From Vibrio sp. 05-20-BW147 (GTDB lineage Bacteria > Pseudomonadota > Gammaproteobacteria > Enterobacterales > Vibrionaceae): DNA of 64,000 nucleotides. Position numbers and translations under genes: made by a program. Shown piece after piece: positions 16,685 through 24,697 of the stretch (its first letter is position 1; each line of letters opens with the position of its first letter). A model generated the notes under the pieces. That model was not told where the DNA came from and made no database searches. It was given only the letters and a program-made list of their open reading frames with translations. The DNA lies in assembly GCF_013369385.1 (NCBI RefSeq), contig NZ_SZTO01000020.1:1-64000 (forward strand). The letters run 5' to 3'.

Positions 16685-16852
16685 ATGCGCCCAACAACAG
16701 TCAGGTTCTCGCACACCAATCGCAGTGCGATGCGTCGTCGTAGCGGCTTTGCAGCAGCTCCGACAAGCAAAAAAACGGCTTCAGGTATGACCTTGGTCGA
16801 GAAAAATGCACTTATGCCGCAGACTCCGGCTAAAGTCGTTCAAGCCGCTTAA
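16685..16852 (+). CDS. Small basic protein, unrecognised (55 aa)
   Basis: An open frame of 55 codons from ATG 16685 to TAA 16850-16852. The product is rich in Arg, Lys, Ala and Thr, with a basic SAMRRRSGF stretch at about 14-22 and no membrane segment. An AGGT sequence lies upstream. A textbook terminator begins two bases after the stop codon, which argues for a real transcript. I recognise no family. It could instead be the 3' part of a small RNA. Its neighbours (Spo0M-like gene, yihD) give no functional hint. Confidence 0.45.
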   Translation: MRPTTVRFSHTNRSAMRRRSGFAAAPTSKKTASGMTLVEKNALMPQTPAKVVQAA

Positions 16853-16854
16853 TT

Positions 16855-16883
16855 AAAAAGCGCAGCCATCGCTGCGCTTTTTT
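16855..16883 (+). terminator. Strong terminator after the small ORF
   Basis: A perfect 12-bp stem, AAAAAGCGCAGC / GCTGCGCTTTTT, with loop CATC, ending in a T-run. No larger gene on the plus strand ends here, so it must serve the small unit upstream. Confidence 0.85.
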
Positions 16884-16970
16884 CTTTCTCTCCACTCGGT
16901 TTGTTATTTTGCTTCGCCAAGCAATTTGATACCTTTACACCAAAGACCTATAAAATTTGTGGAGAAAGAA

Positions 16971-17237
16971 ATGAAGTGTCACCGTATTGAAGAGCTGCTC
17001 GAGTTGCTTGAGCCTGAATGGCAAAAAGACCAAGAGATGAATTTACTGCAGTTTATCGTCAAGCTAGCGGGCGAAGCGGGTTATCACGGCAAGCTAGAAG
17101 AGCTGACTGACGATGTTCTGATCTACCACCTAAAAATGCGTAACAGTGCGAAAGATGAAATGATTCCAGGCCTGAAAAAAGACCAAGAAGATGATTTCAA
17201 AACAGCGATTCTACGCGCACGCGGTATCATTAAATAA
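16971..17237 (+). CDS. yihD: YihD family protein (DUF1040)
   Basis: An 88-residue cytosolic protein close to E. coli YihD (89 residues), including the LTDDVLIYHLKMRNSAKD and FKTAILRARGIIK blocks. Function unknown. I start at ATG 16971, which has GGAGA upstream and matches the family start. In E. coli yihD lies near srkA-dsbA, and here srkA-dsbA follow about 2 kb downstream, so the neighbourhood is conserved. A terminator follows. Confidence 0.93.
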   Translation: MKCHRIEELLELLEPEWQKDQEMNLLQFIVKLAGEAGYHGKLEELTDDVLIYHLKMRNSAKDEMIPGLKKDQEDDFKTAILRARGIIK

Positions 17238-17255
17238 GTTAACAACTCATTCACT

Positions 17256-17282
17256 AAGCGACCTTCTGGTCGCTTTTTTATT
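17256..17282 (+). terminator. Terminator after yihD
   Basis: An 8-bp stem, AAGCGACC / GGTCGCTT, with loop TTCT and a run of T residues. It separates yihD from ccoG. The remaining gap to 17512 is AT-rich and should hold the ccoG promoter, but I cannot pick it with confidence. Confidence 0.85.
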
Positions 17283-17512
17283 TTCTGCCACTGTTCAGCG
17301 AAAAATTGCGTTAATTGTCCTGCTTTTTGTTGTTAAAGGTTGATAGCCTTAAAGAAATACAAATGTTATTGATTGTATAATCGTCGTCCATCAGTTTTTA
17401 CTAAAATATTAGCAAAGCCTTATTGTGTATAAACACATCGGCATTTGTGAGCAAAGTCAGTGAGCGCAAACCAAGAGAAATTGCGCCATTAAAGCCTAAG
17501 AAGGATCAATCC

Positions 17513-18934
17513 ATGAGTCAGGATAAAATCGATATCAAAGATGTGACTCCGAAAACCTTTAATCCCAAGACCCACAAAGGTAAGGGGGATCGGTTTAACC
17601 CAAATAACCGCATTTACGTACGTGAGAGTAAAGGCACATTCCAAAAACTGCGCCGATATGGTGGCTGGTTTTTGCTGCTGCTATTTACCTTAACTCCATG
17701 GATTTCCTACGGCGATCGTCAAGCGATTCTGTTGGATATCGGTAGCCAACAGTTCAACTTCTTCGGCACCACGCTCTACCCACAAGACCTGACCTTGCTG
17801 GCCTTGCTGTTTATGATTGCCGCCTTTGGTCTGTTTTTCATCACTACGTTTTTGGGCCGAGTGTGGTGTGGCTACTTATGCCCACAAACCGTTTGGACCT
17901 TTATGTACATCTGGTTTGAAGAGAAACTCGAGGGCAGCGCCAACAAACGCCGCAAGCAAGATTCCGGCAAACTGACGCCCAATCTCGCCATGCGAAAAAG
18001 CGCAAAGCATGTCGCGTGGTTTGCCATCGCGCTCGCGACAGGCTTCACCTTCGTCGGTTATTTTGTCCCGGTGCGTGAACTGGTGGTGGATTTCTTTACC
18101 TTTAACGCCAGCTTCTGGCCTGTTTTCTGGGTGATGTTCTTTGCCATCTGTACTTACGCCAACGCAGGTTGGATGCGCTCTATCGTTTGTTTGCACATGT
18201 GTCCTTACGCGCGCTTCCAATCAGCGATGTTTGATAAAGACACCTTTATCGTCGGTTATGACAGTCAGCGCGGCGAGCAGCGTGGCCCACGTTCACGCAA
18301 AGCCGATCCGAAGCAGCTCGGGTTAGGTGACTGTATTGACTGCGATCTGTGTGTGCAAGTGTGCCCAACGGGGATTGATATTCGTGATGGCCTGCAATAC
18401 GAGTGTATTAACTGTGGTGCGTGTATCGATGCCTGTAATACCACCATGGATAAAATGGGCTATGAAAAAGGGCTGATCAACTACACCACCGAGCATCGTC
18501 TGTCTGGGAAACACACCAAAGTCATGCGACCCAAGTTGATCGGTTATGGCTTGGTATTGCTGGTGATGTTGGGTTTGTTCTTCGCACAAATTGCTGCCGT
18601 TGACCCTGCTGGTCTCAGCGTGATTCGCGATCGCAACCAGTTGTTCCGCGTCAACAGCGCCGGTGAAGTGGAAAACACCTACACCCTCAAAATCATCAAC
18701 AAAACACAACAAGTGCAAGAATATCACTTGGATGTTAAGGGGCTCAGTGAGGCAACTTGGTATGGTAAGCAAACCATTCAGGTCAACCCAGGCGAAGTTC
18801 TCAATTTACCATTAAGTCTTGGCGTGGATCCCGAGAAGCTCTCCTCTCCAATTAGCACGATTCAGTTTATACTGGACGACAAGAGCAACGACTTCACCAT
18901 TGAAGTAGAAAGCCGTTTCATCAAGAAACTGTAA
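17513..18934 (+). CDS. ccoG: Cytochrome c oxidase accessory protein CcoG (RdxA/FixG family)
   Basis: Membrane iron-sulfur protein that assists maturation of cbb3-type cytochrome oxidase, thought to reduce copper for the CuB centre. The 473 residues have several N-terminal membrane segments (about 45-230), a ferredoxin-like region with CIDCDLCVQVCP and CINCGACIDAC, one more membrane segment near 345, and a C-terminal beta-sandwich domain. Additional conserved cysteines sit in CGYLCP and CLHMCPYARFQ. ATG 17513 has AAGGA upstream; an upstream extension of 30 codons is not conserved. The ccoNOPQ genes are not in this window. Confidence 0.95.
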   Translation: MSQDKIDIKDVTPKTFNPKTHKGKGDRFNPNNRIYVRESKGTFQKLRRYGGWFLLLLFTLTPWISYGDRQAILLDIGSQQFNFFGTTLYPQDLTLLALLFMIAAFGLFFITTFLGRVWCGYLCPQTVWTFMYIWFEEKLEGSANKRRKQDSGKLTPNLAMRKSAKHVAWFAIALATGFTFVGYFVPVRELVVDFFTFNASFWPVFWVMFFAICTYANAGWMRSIVCLHMCPYARFQSAMFDKDTFIVGYDSQRGEQRGPRSRKADPKQLGLGDCIDCDLCVQVCPTGIDIRDGLQYECINCGACIDACNTTMDKMGYEKGLINYTTEHRLSGKHTKVMRPKLIGYGLVLLVMLGLFFAQIAAVDPAGLSVIRDRNQLFRVNSAGEVENTYTLKIINKTQQVQEYHLDVKGLSEATWYGKQTIQVNPGEVLNLPLSLGVDPEKLSSPISTIQFILDDKSNDFTIEVESRFIKKL

Positions 18935-18954
18935 CTTCAACCCAATTCATGGAC

Positions 18955-18980
18955 AAAGGCTCAGCAATGAGCCTTTTTAT
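18955..18980 (+). terminator. Terminator between ccoG and srkA
   Basis: A 9-bp stem, AAAGGCTCA / TGAGCCTTT, with loop GCAA, followed by TTATTT. It ends within ten bases of the srkA start codon. Confidence 0.8.
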
Positions 18981-18985
18981 TTACT

Positions 18986-19972
18986 ATGTCGCTAGGCGCA
19001 TTCAATTTTGACGCATTAACGCCCGATTTTATGTGGTATGCCCTTGAGAGCATCGGCATTCGCGCTGAATCAGGCTTATTGCCTCTCAACAGCTATGAAA
19101 ACCGCGTATACCAGTTTACCGATGAAGAGCGTCGCCGTTTTGTGGTGAAGTTTTATCGCCCAGAGCGTTGGACGCCGGCACAAATTGTTGAAGAACATCA
19201 GTTCACTCAAGAGCTGGTGGAAAATGACATTCCTGTCGCCGCGCCGGTCAACATCAACGGTGCTACCCTACATCATTATCAAGGCTACCAATTTGCCTTG
19301 TTCAACAGCGTCGGTGGCCGTCAATTTGAAGTGGATAATCTCGATCAACTCGAGTGGGTTGGCCGCTTCCTCGGTCGAATTCACCAAGTGGGTGCAAAAC
19401 AGAGATTCCAGCACCGACCTAGCATAGGGCTAGATGAGTACCTCTATCAGCCACGCGCACTCCTGCAACAATGCAACATGATCCCGATGCATTTAGAGAA
19501 CAGCTTCTTTCAGGATCTCGACCGACTCATCGCCGCCATCGAAGCGCAGTGGCCAAAAAACACTCAATCCATCCGCTTGCACGGTGATTGTCATCCCGGC
19601 AATATTTTATGGCGTGATGGACCGATGTTTGTTGATTTAGATGACGCACGCAATGGGCCAGCGGTTCAAGATCTCTGGATGTTGCTCAATGGTGATCGCC
19701 AAGAAAAGCTCATGCAACTCGACATTTTACTGGAGTCGTATGGCGAATTTAGTGATTTTTCGCACCAAGAGTTGAAACTGATCGAGCCTTTGCGTGGTCT
19801 ACGAATGGTGCATTATATGGCATGGTTAGCAAAACGATGGCAAGACCCTGCGTTCCCACTCGCTTTTCCTTGGTTTAATGAGCCAAAATACTGGGAAGGT
19901 CAGGTATTGGCGTTTAAAGAACAAATCGCCGCATTGGAAGAACCCCCTCTTTCATTGATGCCACAATGGTAA
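18986..19972 (+). CDS. srkA: Stress response kinase A (YihE/RdoA)
   Basis: Ser/Thr protein kinase of the aminoglycoside-phosphotransferase fold, which protects stressed cells in E. coli. The 328 residues are full length. LNSYENRVYQF and FVVKFYRPERW with the ATP-site lysine are near the N-terminus. The catalytic loop is HGDCHPGNILW (near 201) and the metal-binding segment VDLDDARNGP (near 217). The start codon has no recognisable Shine-Dalgarno sequence and falls just after a terminator hairpin. dsbA follows after 32 bases, the same order as in E. coli. Confidence 0.94.
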   Translation: MSLGAFNFDALTPDFMWYALESIGIRAESGLLPLNSYENRVYQFTDEERRRFVVKFYRPERWTPAQIVEEHQFTQELVENDIPVAAPVNINGATLHHYQGYQFALFNSVGGRQFEVDNLDQLEWVGRFLGRIHQVGAKQRFQHRPSIGLDEYLYQPRALLQQCNMIPMHLENSFFQDLDRLIAAIEAQWPKNTQSIRLHGDCHPGNILWRDGPMFVDLDDARNGPAVQDLWMLLNGDRQEKLMQLDILLESYGEFSDFSHQELKLIEPLRGLRMVHYMAWLAKRWQDPAFPLAFPWFNEPKYWEGQVLAFKEQIAALEEPPLSLMPQW

Positions 19973-20004
19973 CTGCCTCAATAACATAACGGAGAAATAA
20001 ATAG

Positions 20005-20610
20005 ATGAAGAAACTGTTCGCGTTTTTTTCGATGCTGTTACTCAGCCTGACAGCCAACGCAGCAACCCAATTTAAAGAAGGTGAACACTACAAGGTGCTG
20101 GATACGCAAGTTTCTAAAAAGCCCATGGTAAGTGAGTTTTTCTCTTTCTACTGCCCGCACTGTAATACGTTCGAACCTATCATCCAGCAACTCAAAGCAC
20201 AGTTGCCGGAAGGGGTAAAACTGCAAAAAAACCACGTTTCCTTTATGGGTGGTGCGATGGGGCCGTCAATGAGCAAAGCGTACGCCACCATGATCGCACT
20301 TAAAGTCGAAGACAAAATGGTGCCAGTGATGTTCAACCGCATCCACAACATGCGTAAAGCGCCAAAAGATGACGCGGAACTGCGCCAGATCTTCCTTGAT
20401 GAAGGCGTTGATGCGAATAAATTCGATGCCGCCTTTAACGGTTTCGCTGTGGATTCGATGGTGCGCCGTTTTGACAAGCAGTTTAAAGACAGTGGCCTTT
20501 CTGGTGTACCTGCGGTGATTGTAAACAACAAATACCTGGTGCAGGCTCAAGGCATCAAAACCATGGATGAGTATTTCGAACTGGTGAACTTCCTGCTGAA
20601 AAAACAGTAA
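20005..20610 (+). CDS. dsbA: Periplasmic thiol:disulfide oxidoreductase DsbA
   Basis: Introduces disulfide bonds into exported proteins. The 201-residue precursor has a signal peptide (1-19, ending TANA). The active site CPHC is at 50-53 inside a thioredoxin fold with an inserted helical domain, and the cis-proline loop SGVPAVIV is near 171. In Vibrio DsbA is needed for toxin, pilus and secretion-system folding. It is downstream of srkA in a probable operon and ends at a terminator shared with the convergent acyltransferase gene. Confidence 0.97.
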   Translation: MKKLFAFFSMLLLSLTANAATQFKEGEHYKVLDTQVSKKPMVSEFFSFYCPHCNTFEPIIQQLKAQLPEGVKLQKNHVSFMGGAMGPSMSKAYATMIALKVEDKMVPVMFNRIHNMRKAPKDDAELRQIFLDEGVDANKFDAAFNGFAVDSMVRRFDKQFKDSGLSGVPAVIVNNKYLVQAQGIKTMDEYFELVNFLLKKQ

Positions 20611-20638
20611 ACACCCAACAAAAACTCACCAACAAAAC

Positions 20639-20658
20639 AGGGAGCCGTTGTGCTCCCT
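20639..20658. terminator. Convergent terminator of dsbA and the acyltransferase gene
   Basis: The stem AGGGAGC / GCTCCCT with a 6-base loop lies between two convergent stop codons, with a modest T-tract on the plus side. Confidence 0.65.
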
Positions 20659-20663
20659 GATGT

Positions 20664-21545
20664 TTATCCTTTGTGGATCTCTTTCAACAACTGATCTTTT
20701 TCTTGCCAAACATCTCCTAACCAGAGCTGAAATTGGCGTTTATACGGCTTATCGTTGAAGTAATCCCCTTTAACCTGATCATCCACCGGCAGCAAACGAA
20801 TCTTTACAACCACTTTGCGCATCCGACCCATTAACATATCTTGGAAAGGTTTATCGGTATTTTGCGGGTAGGCTAACGTCACATCGATAATATGATCAAA
20901 CTGCTCACCCATCGCCGCGAGTGTATAAGCGATACCGCCGGATTTCGGCTGCAGCAAATAATCATACCCCGCGTTACTTTTTTTACGCTTTTCAGTCGTA
21001 AAGCGAGTGCCTTCCACATAGTTGACTACGGTGGTGGGCGTATGGCGAAACTTCTCACAAGAACGACGTGTCGTTGCTAAATCCTGTCCGCGCTTTTCTG
21101 GGTGACGGATCAAGTATTCCCGGGAATAACGGCGCATAAACGGCATGTCCAATGCCCAACAAGCCATACCAATAAAGGGCACGTACAGCAGTTGTTGCTT
21201 GAGGAAGAACTTGGGCATGGGAATACGATCCTTAAACACGCAACACAACACCACAATATCAGTCCAGCTCAGATGATTACTGATCATCAGATACCATCCC
21301 TCTTTTTTCAGCCCTTCGCCGCCTTCGATATCCCATTCTATGCGGTTAAACAGAGCGAGAATCACCGCGTTTATCGTCGCCCACAACCACATCATTTTGT
21401 TGGCCGCATCGGTTGCTTTCGCTTTCAGCCCTTGAGTCGGCAAGACCAGTTTGACGATCGCAATCAAGCAGATCGTCATCGAGCACATTGCAGAATTAAG
21501 AATGACCAAAAAAACGTTAATAAAAAGTAACAGATATGCCAACAT
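20664..21545 (-). CDS. PlsC-type acyltransferase (YihG-like)
   Basis: A 293-residue inner-membrane acyltransferase of the lysophosphatidic-acid acyltransferase family. One or two N-terminal membrane segments (1-35 and about 50-65) precede the catalytic NHLSWTD motif (HX4D, near 91). The VEGTRFT block is near 180. E. coli YihG is a close match in type and is also encoded near dsbA. It probably acylates lysophospholipid; specificity is not deducible. The gene is convergent with dsbA. Confidence 0.88.
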   Translation of the reverse strand: MLAYLLLFINVFLVILNSAMCSMTICLIAIVKLVLPTQGLKAKATDAANKMMWLWATINAVILALFNRIEWDIEGGEGLKKEGWYLMISNHLSWTDIVVLCCVFKDRIPMPKFFLKQQLLYVPFIGMACWALDMPFMRRYSREYLIRHPEKRGQDLATTRRSCEKFRHTPTTVVNYVEGTRFTTEKRKKSNAGYDYLLQPKSGGIAYTLAAMGEQFDHIIDVTLAYPQNTDKPFQDMLMGRMRKVVVKIRLLPVDDQVKGDYFNDKPYKRQFQLWLGDVWQEKDQLLKEIHKG

Positions 21546-21705
21546 AGTGATGTTCGAAAACTCTTATATTCGATGAAGAAAAAAACAGCGTGTAATTATA
21601 CTGCTCCCGGCCCAGTTTGGAATCTTTGTCAAAATGGTCAGATTAGTTTGTGACCGAAACTGTGGCAAACCACCCTCGTCAGGATGAATGGCTCAAGGAT
21701 CTGCA

Positions 21706-22662
21706 ATGAAAAACCGAATCTTAATCACCACCGCACTGATATTCAGTCATATGGCGCAAGCAGGACTGAGTGACACCGCAGGGTTTAGTGGGGAAATCTC
21801 ACTACTGACTGGCTATGGCGCCTCTCAGTCACACTTTAATACGGAAACGGATGCAACCATCAGCAACTACTCAAACAGCGCCAGCCGCGAAGGTGCCGCT
21901 CTGTTTGCTCCATTGGGGAACATCGCTTACACCTTTGGTCAGCAGCTCGAACAGCAGTTTTACCTCGGTACCGCAAGAGAGGACATTGCTGTTGGTACCC
22001 TGGCCTTTGAGTTAGGTTATCAATACCAATTGAGCTCTGGCGTGGTGATTGATTTTTCATTGTTGCCAACCGTGATGTCAGGAGAAACTTGGCAAGATCC
22101 TTATCTGCTCAACCAAAAACGCACGGTCACCGATGAAAGTGGTATTGCGTACCGACTGCAGTTTCACAACCTCTGGGGTGGCAATGTTAACCTCGACACC
22201 GCATATGGCACCAAAGAACTGGAGAAAGACACCATCACCGATCCAAGCCTCAAACGTGATGGAGAGAGTTATTACGCCAAACTGGATTACCGCTACCGAC
22301 TCAAACCCACCAGCTTTGTTCAGCCCGCTGTGGTTTACTTAAAGCATCAAGCGGATGGCAAAGCGGCCTCTTATGATTCACTCGGGGCTGAAGTGAGTTG
22401 GTTTAATCTGTTTGCTAAACACCGCTTAGTTCTAACCGCAGGTTATAAAGTGCAAGATTATCAAGCCGCCAGTCAACTGTTTGGCAAAACGCGTGAAGAC
22501 CAACAGCTCAGTCTATTTCTTGCTTATGAGTATGCCCAACTTTTCTCTTCCTCCGATTGGTCTTTCGTTGCTCTGGCTGGGTACAACCAAACCGACTCCA
22601 ATATTGAGTTTTACGAGCAGAGTGATTACTTACTTTCGGTCGGCGTAAACTACAAGTTTTAA
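21706..22662 (+). CDS. DUF2860 family outer-membrane-like protein
   Basis: A 318-residue exported protein with a signal peptide (1-20, ending MAQAG). The rest is rich in alternating beta-strand text with aromatic residues at strand ends, and the C-terminus is YKF. That profile is typical of an outer membrane beta-barrel. I recognise the DUF2860 family, which is common in Vibrio and of unknown function. ATG 21706 follows AAGGA; a start six codons earlier lacks one. It is monocistronic and convergent with comM. Confidence 0.82.
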   Translation: MKNRILITTALIFSHMAQAGLSDTAGFSGEISLLTGYGASQSHFNTETDATISNYSNSASREGAALFAPLGNIAYTFGQQLEQQFYLGTAREDIAVGTLAFELGYQYQLSSGVVIDFSLLPTVMSGETWQDPYLLNQKRTVTDESGIAYRLQFHNLWGGNVNLDTAYGTKELEKDTITDPSLKRDGESYYAKLDYRYRLKPTSFVQPAVVYLKHQADGKAASYDSLGAEVSWFNLFAKHRLVLTAGYKVQDYQAASQLFGKTREDQQLSLFLAYEYAQLFSSSDWSFVALAGYNQTDSNIEFYEQSDYLLSVGVNYKF

Positions 22663-22674
22663 CTCATCGCCAAT

Positions 22675-22709
22675 GCGGTTTAATCTAGGGTTTACCACAA
22701 TTAAACCGC
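22675..22709. terminator. Inverted repeat between DUF2860 gene and comM
   Basis: GCGGTTTAA / TTAAACCGC, a 9-bp stem with a 17-base loop, placed between two convergent genes and touching the comM stop codon. It is likely a bidirectional terminator, although the loop is large. Confidence 0.5.
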
Positions 22710-24224
22710 TTGCAGAGTGAGCTGTTTGAGCAAGCGATCCATCGCCCGATAACCGAGTGCTTCGGCTAAGTGCGCACGCGTTATCTGAGGTGCGCCTTCT
22801 AAATCGGCAATGGTTCGCGCCACTTTAATGATGCGGTGATAAGCGCGAATCGATAACCCCAAACGGTGCAACGCAGTTTCAAGAAACTCGGCATCCTGCT
22901 TACTTAGTGGACAAAACGCTTCGATTTCTCGGCTGCCCAATAGGGCATTCACCTTGCCATTACGATGCTGCATTCGCTCTCTCGCCTGCGCCACTCGCGC
23001 CTTCACCACCGCCGTTGGTTCACCTCGCTCCCCCCCTTCCGCCAATGTGCCTTTGGGTAATGCGGGGATCTCGAGTGACATATCAAAACGATCCAAAAGT
23101 GGACCCGATAAACGGCCTAAATAACGCAAAATCGCCTGAGGATTGGCGCGAGCTTGGTTCCCTTCGTAATAGCCCGTGGGGCTCGGATTCAGCGCTCCGA
23201 CCAACTGAAAGCGAGCGGGAAAACGGGTTTTACCTTGCGCTCGTGAAATGATGATTTCCCCCGACTCTAGCGGCTCGCGCATTGAATCGAGCACTTTACG
23301 CTCAAATTCCGGCATCTCATCCAAAAACAGTAAGCCGTTGTGTGCGAGTGAGATTTCTCCAGGACGTGGAATGGTTCCACCGCCCACCAACGCCGCCATA
23401 GAACTCGAGTGATGCGGCGCACGAAATGGCCGCTGCTTCCAATTGTGCTCGTTGATATCACTTTGTGTTAAAGAAGCCACCGCCGCCGTTTCCATCGCTT
23501 CTTCCTCACTCATTTCAGGCAACAAATCTCGCAAACGTGACGCCAGCATGGTTTTACCCGTCCCTGGAGGCCCTAAAAACAGTAAATTGTGATTGCCCGC
23601 AGCGGCAATCTCCAACGCACGCTTACCTTGCTGCTGGCCTATGATGTCTTGTAAGTCACGATGATGTTGCGCGGGTTTTTCTCGCTGAGGCGCCTGATGC
23701 AAAGCCAGCGCTTGCTGACCACATAAGTAAGCACAAACTTCAATCAGTGAGCACGCCGATTTATGCATGTTTTTGCCAACCAAGGCGGCTTGATCCCCAT
23801 TAGCATGAGGCACCACCAAACTGCGGGAGACCCCTTTGGCGGCAAGTGCGGCTGGCAGGACCCCTTTCACCGCTCGCAGCTCACCACTTAAGGCTAACTC
23901 ACCGATAAATTCATGTTGCTGGAGAAACTGAACTGAGATCTGCTCGGAAGCGGCCAAAATGCCAAGTGCGATCGGCAAGTCAAAACGTCCCCCTTCTTTG
24001 GGCAGATCGGCAGGTGCCAAGTTGACGGTGATCCGCTTGGCAGGAAATTGGAAGTTACTGTTGACGATCGCACTGCGTACGCGATCTTTTGACTCCTTCA
24101 CGGTGGTTTCCGGCAACCCCACCAAGGTAAATCCCGGTAAGCCGTTACTGATGTGCACTTCCACGCTCACTGAAGGCGCTTCTACGCCCACACTGGCGCG
24201 GCTATGAATAATCGCCAACCCCAT
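22701..24224 (-). CDS. comM: Competence-associated AAA+ helicase ComM (YifB)
   Basis: Hexameric branch-migration helicase that helps integrate DNA during natural transformation. The 507 residues have an N-terminal ChlI-like domain (1-170), then a Mg-chelatase-type AAA+ domain with Walker A GPPGTGKT (near 220) and Walker B LLFLDEMPEF, and a C-terminal Mg_chelatase_C domain. The start is ATG 24224 (MGLAIIHSRA), matching the family; a GTG one codon earlier is possible. It is divergent from ilvGMEDA, the same arrangement as yifB-ilv in E. coli. Confidence 0.95.
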   Translation of the reverse strand: MGLAIIHSRASVGVEAPSVSVEVHISNGLPGFTLVGLPETTVKESKDRVRSAIVNSNFQFPAKRITVNLAPADLPKEGGRFDLPIALGILAASEQISVQFLQQHEFIGELALSGELRAVKGVLPAALAAKGVSRSLVVPHANGDQAALVGKNMHKSACSLIEVCAYLCGQQALALHQAPQREKPAQHHRDLQDIIGQQQGKRALEIAAAGNHNLLFLGPPGTGKTMLASRLRDLLPEMSEEEAMETAAVASLTQSDINEHNWKQRPFRAPHHSSSMAALVGGGTIPRPGEISLAHNGLLFLDEMPEFERKVLDSMREPLESGEIIISRAQGKTRFPARFQLVGALNPSPTGYYEGNQARANPQAILRYLGRLSGPLLDRFDMSLEIPALPKGTLAEGGERGEPTAVVKARVAQARERMQHRNGKVNALLGSREIEAFCPLSKQDAEFLETALHRLGLSIRAYHRIIKVARTIADLEGAPQITRAHLAEALGYRAMDRLLKQLTLQAV

Positions 24225-24416
24225 CACTGCCTCTTCAATTTTAGTTGTTCTATAAATACAAGCTTTTTTATACAGAACTGTTATATAGCGTGAAGCGATG
24301 AGGCTTAAATGTGAAAAAAGAATGACTTTTTGCTTGTCACGAAACAGTTTTGTGTGTTACCACTAGTGACGCAAACAATTTCGTAGAACATTACACAACA
24401 TTTTAACGACAGACAG

Positions 24417-24506
24417 ATGAACTTTGCCGCTCAAATTAACTCTCTGATTAACCTGATTATCGTGGTCCTCATTAGCACCGCGCGGGGGAGAGTGGGCGCA
24501 AAATAA
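24417..24506 (+). CDS. ilvL: ilv operon leader peptide
   Basis: A 29-codon open frame whose middle, LINLIIVVLIS, is packed with Ile, Leu and Val codons. It precedes an intrinsic terminator and ilvG. This is the classic attenuation leader: starvation for charged Ile, Leu or Val tRNA stalls the ribosome and favours an antiterminator. The peptide differs in sequence from E. coli IlvL but has the same composition and position. Confidence 0.88.
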   Translation: MNFAAQINSLINLIIVVLISTARGRVGAK

Positions 24507-24554
24507 CCACTAGATTTACAAACCCCCGCACTGAAAAGTTCGGGGGTTTTTTTT
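24482..24554 (+). terminator. ilv attenuator with competing antiterminator
   Basis: The terminator is CCCCCG / CGGGGG (24523-24528 with 24541-24546), flanked by AA/TT and followed by a run of T residues. Upstream, GCGGGGG (24482-24488, inside the leader ORF) can pair perfectly with CCCCCGC (24523-24529) and exclude the terminator. A ribosome stalled on the Ile/Val/Leu codons would leave that strand free. Confidence 0.85.
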
Positions 24555-24610
24555 CAGCCATGGGTTGGTGAAGTTCTAAACTGATTGAATCACTTTTAGA
24601 CAGTTCAGAA

Positions 24611-24697
24611 ATGACGGGAAGTATGGGAGCGCACGCTATGTGCAAGATGTATGGAAACGGCTACAACCAAAAGAGTAGCCAAGGAGGCCAACGATGA
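24611..24697 (+). CDS. Possible upstream ORF coupled to ilvG
   Basis: An open frame in the attenuator-ilvG gap ends in TGA 24695-24697, overlapping the ilvG ATG (ATGA). It could start at ATG 24638 (19 codons, with GGGAG eight bases upstream) or at 24611 (28 codons, no clear ribosome site). The product would be Gly-, Gln- and Asn-rich and has no recognised family. Translational coupling to ilvG is the likely purpose if it is real. Confidence 0.35.
   Translation: MTGSMGAHAMCKMYGNGYNQKSSQGGQR

Noticed and set aside
24334..24362. TTGTCA with TTACCA as the ilv promoter.
   Set aside because: The -10 match is too poor; I could not place the ilv promoter with confidence.
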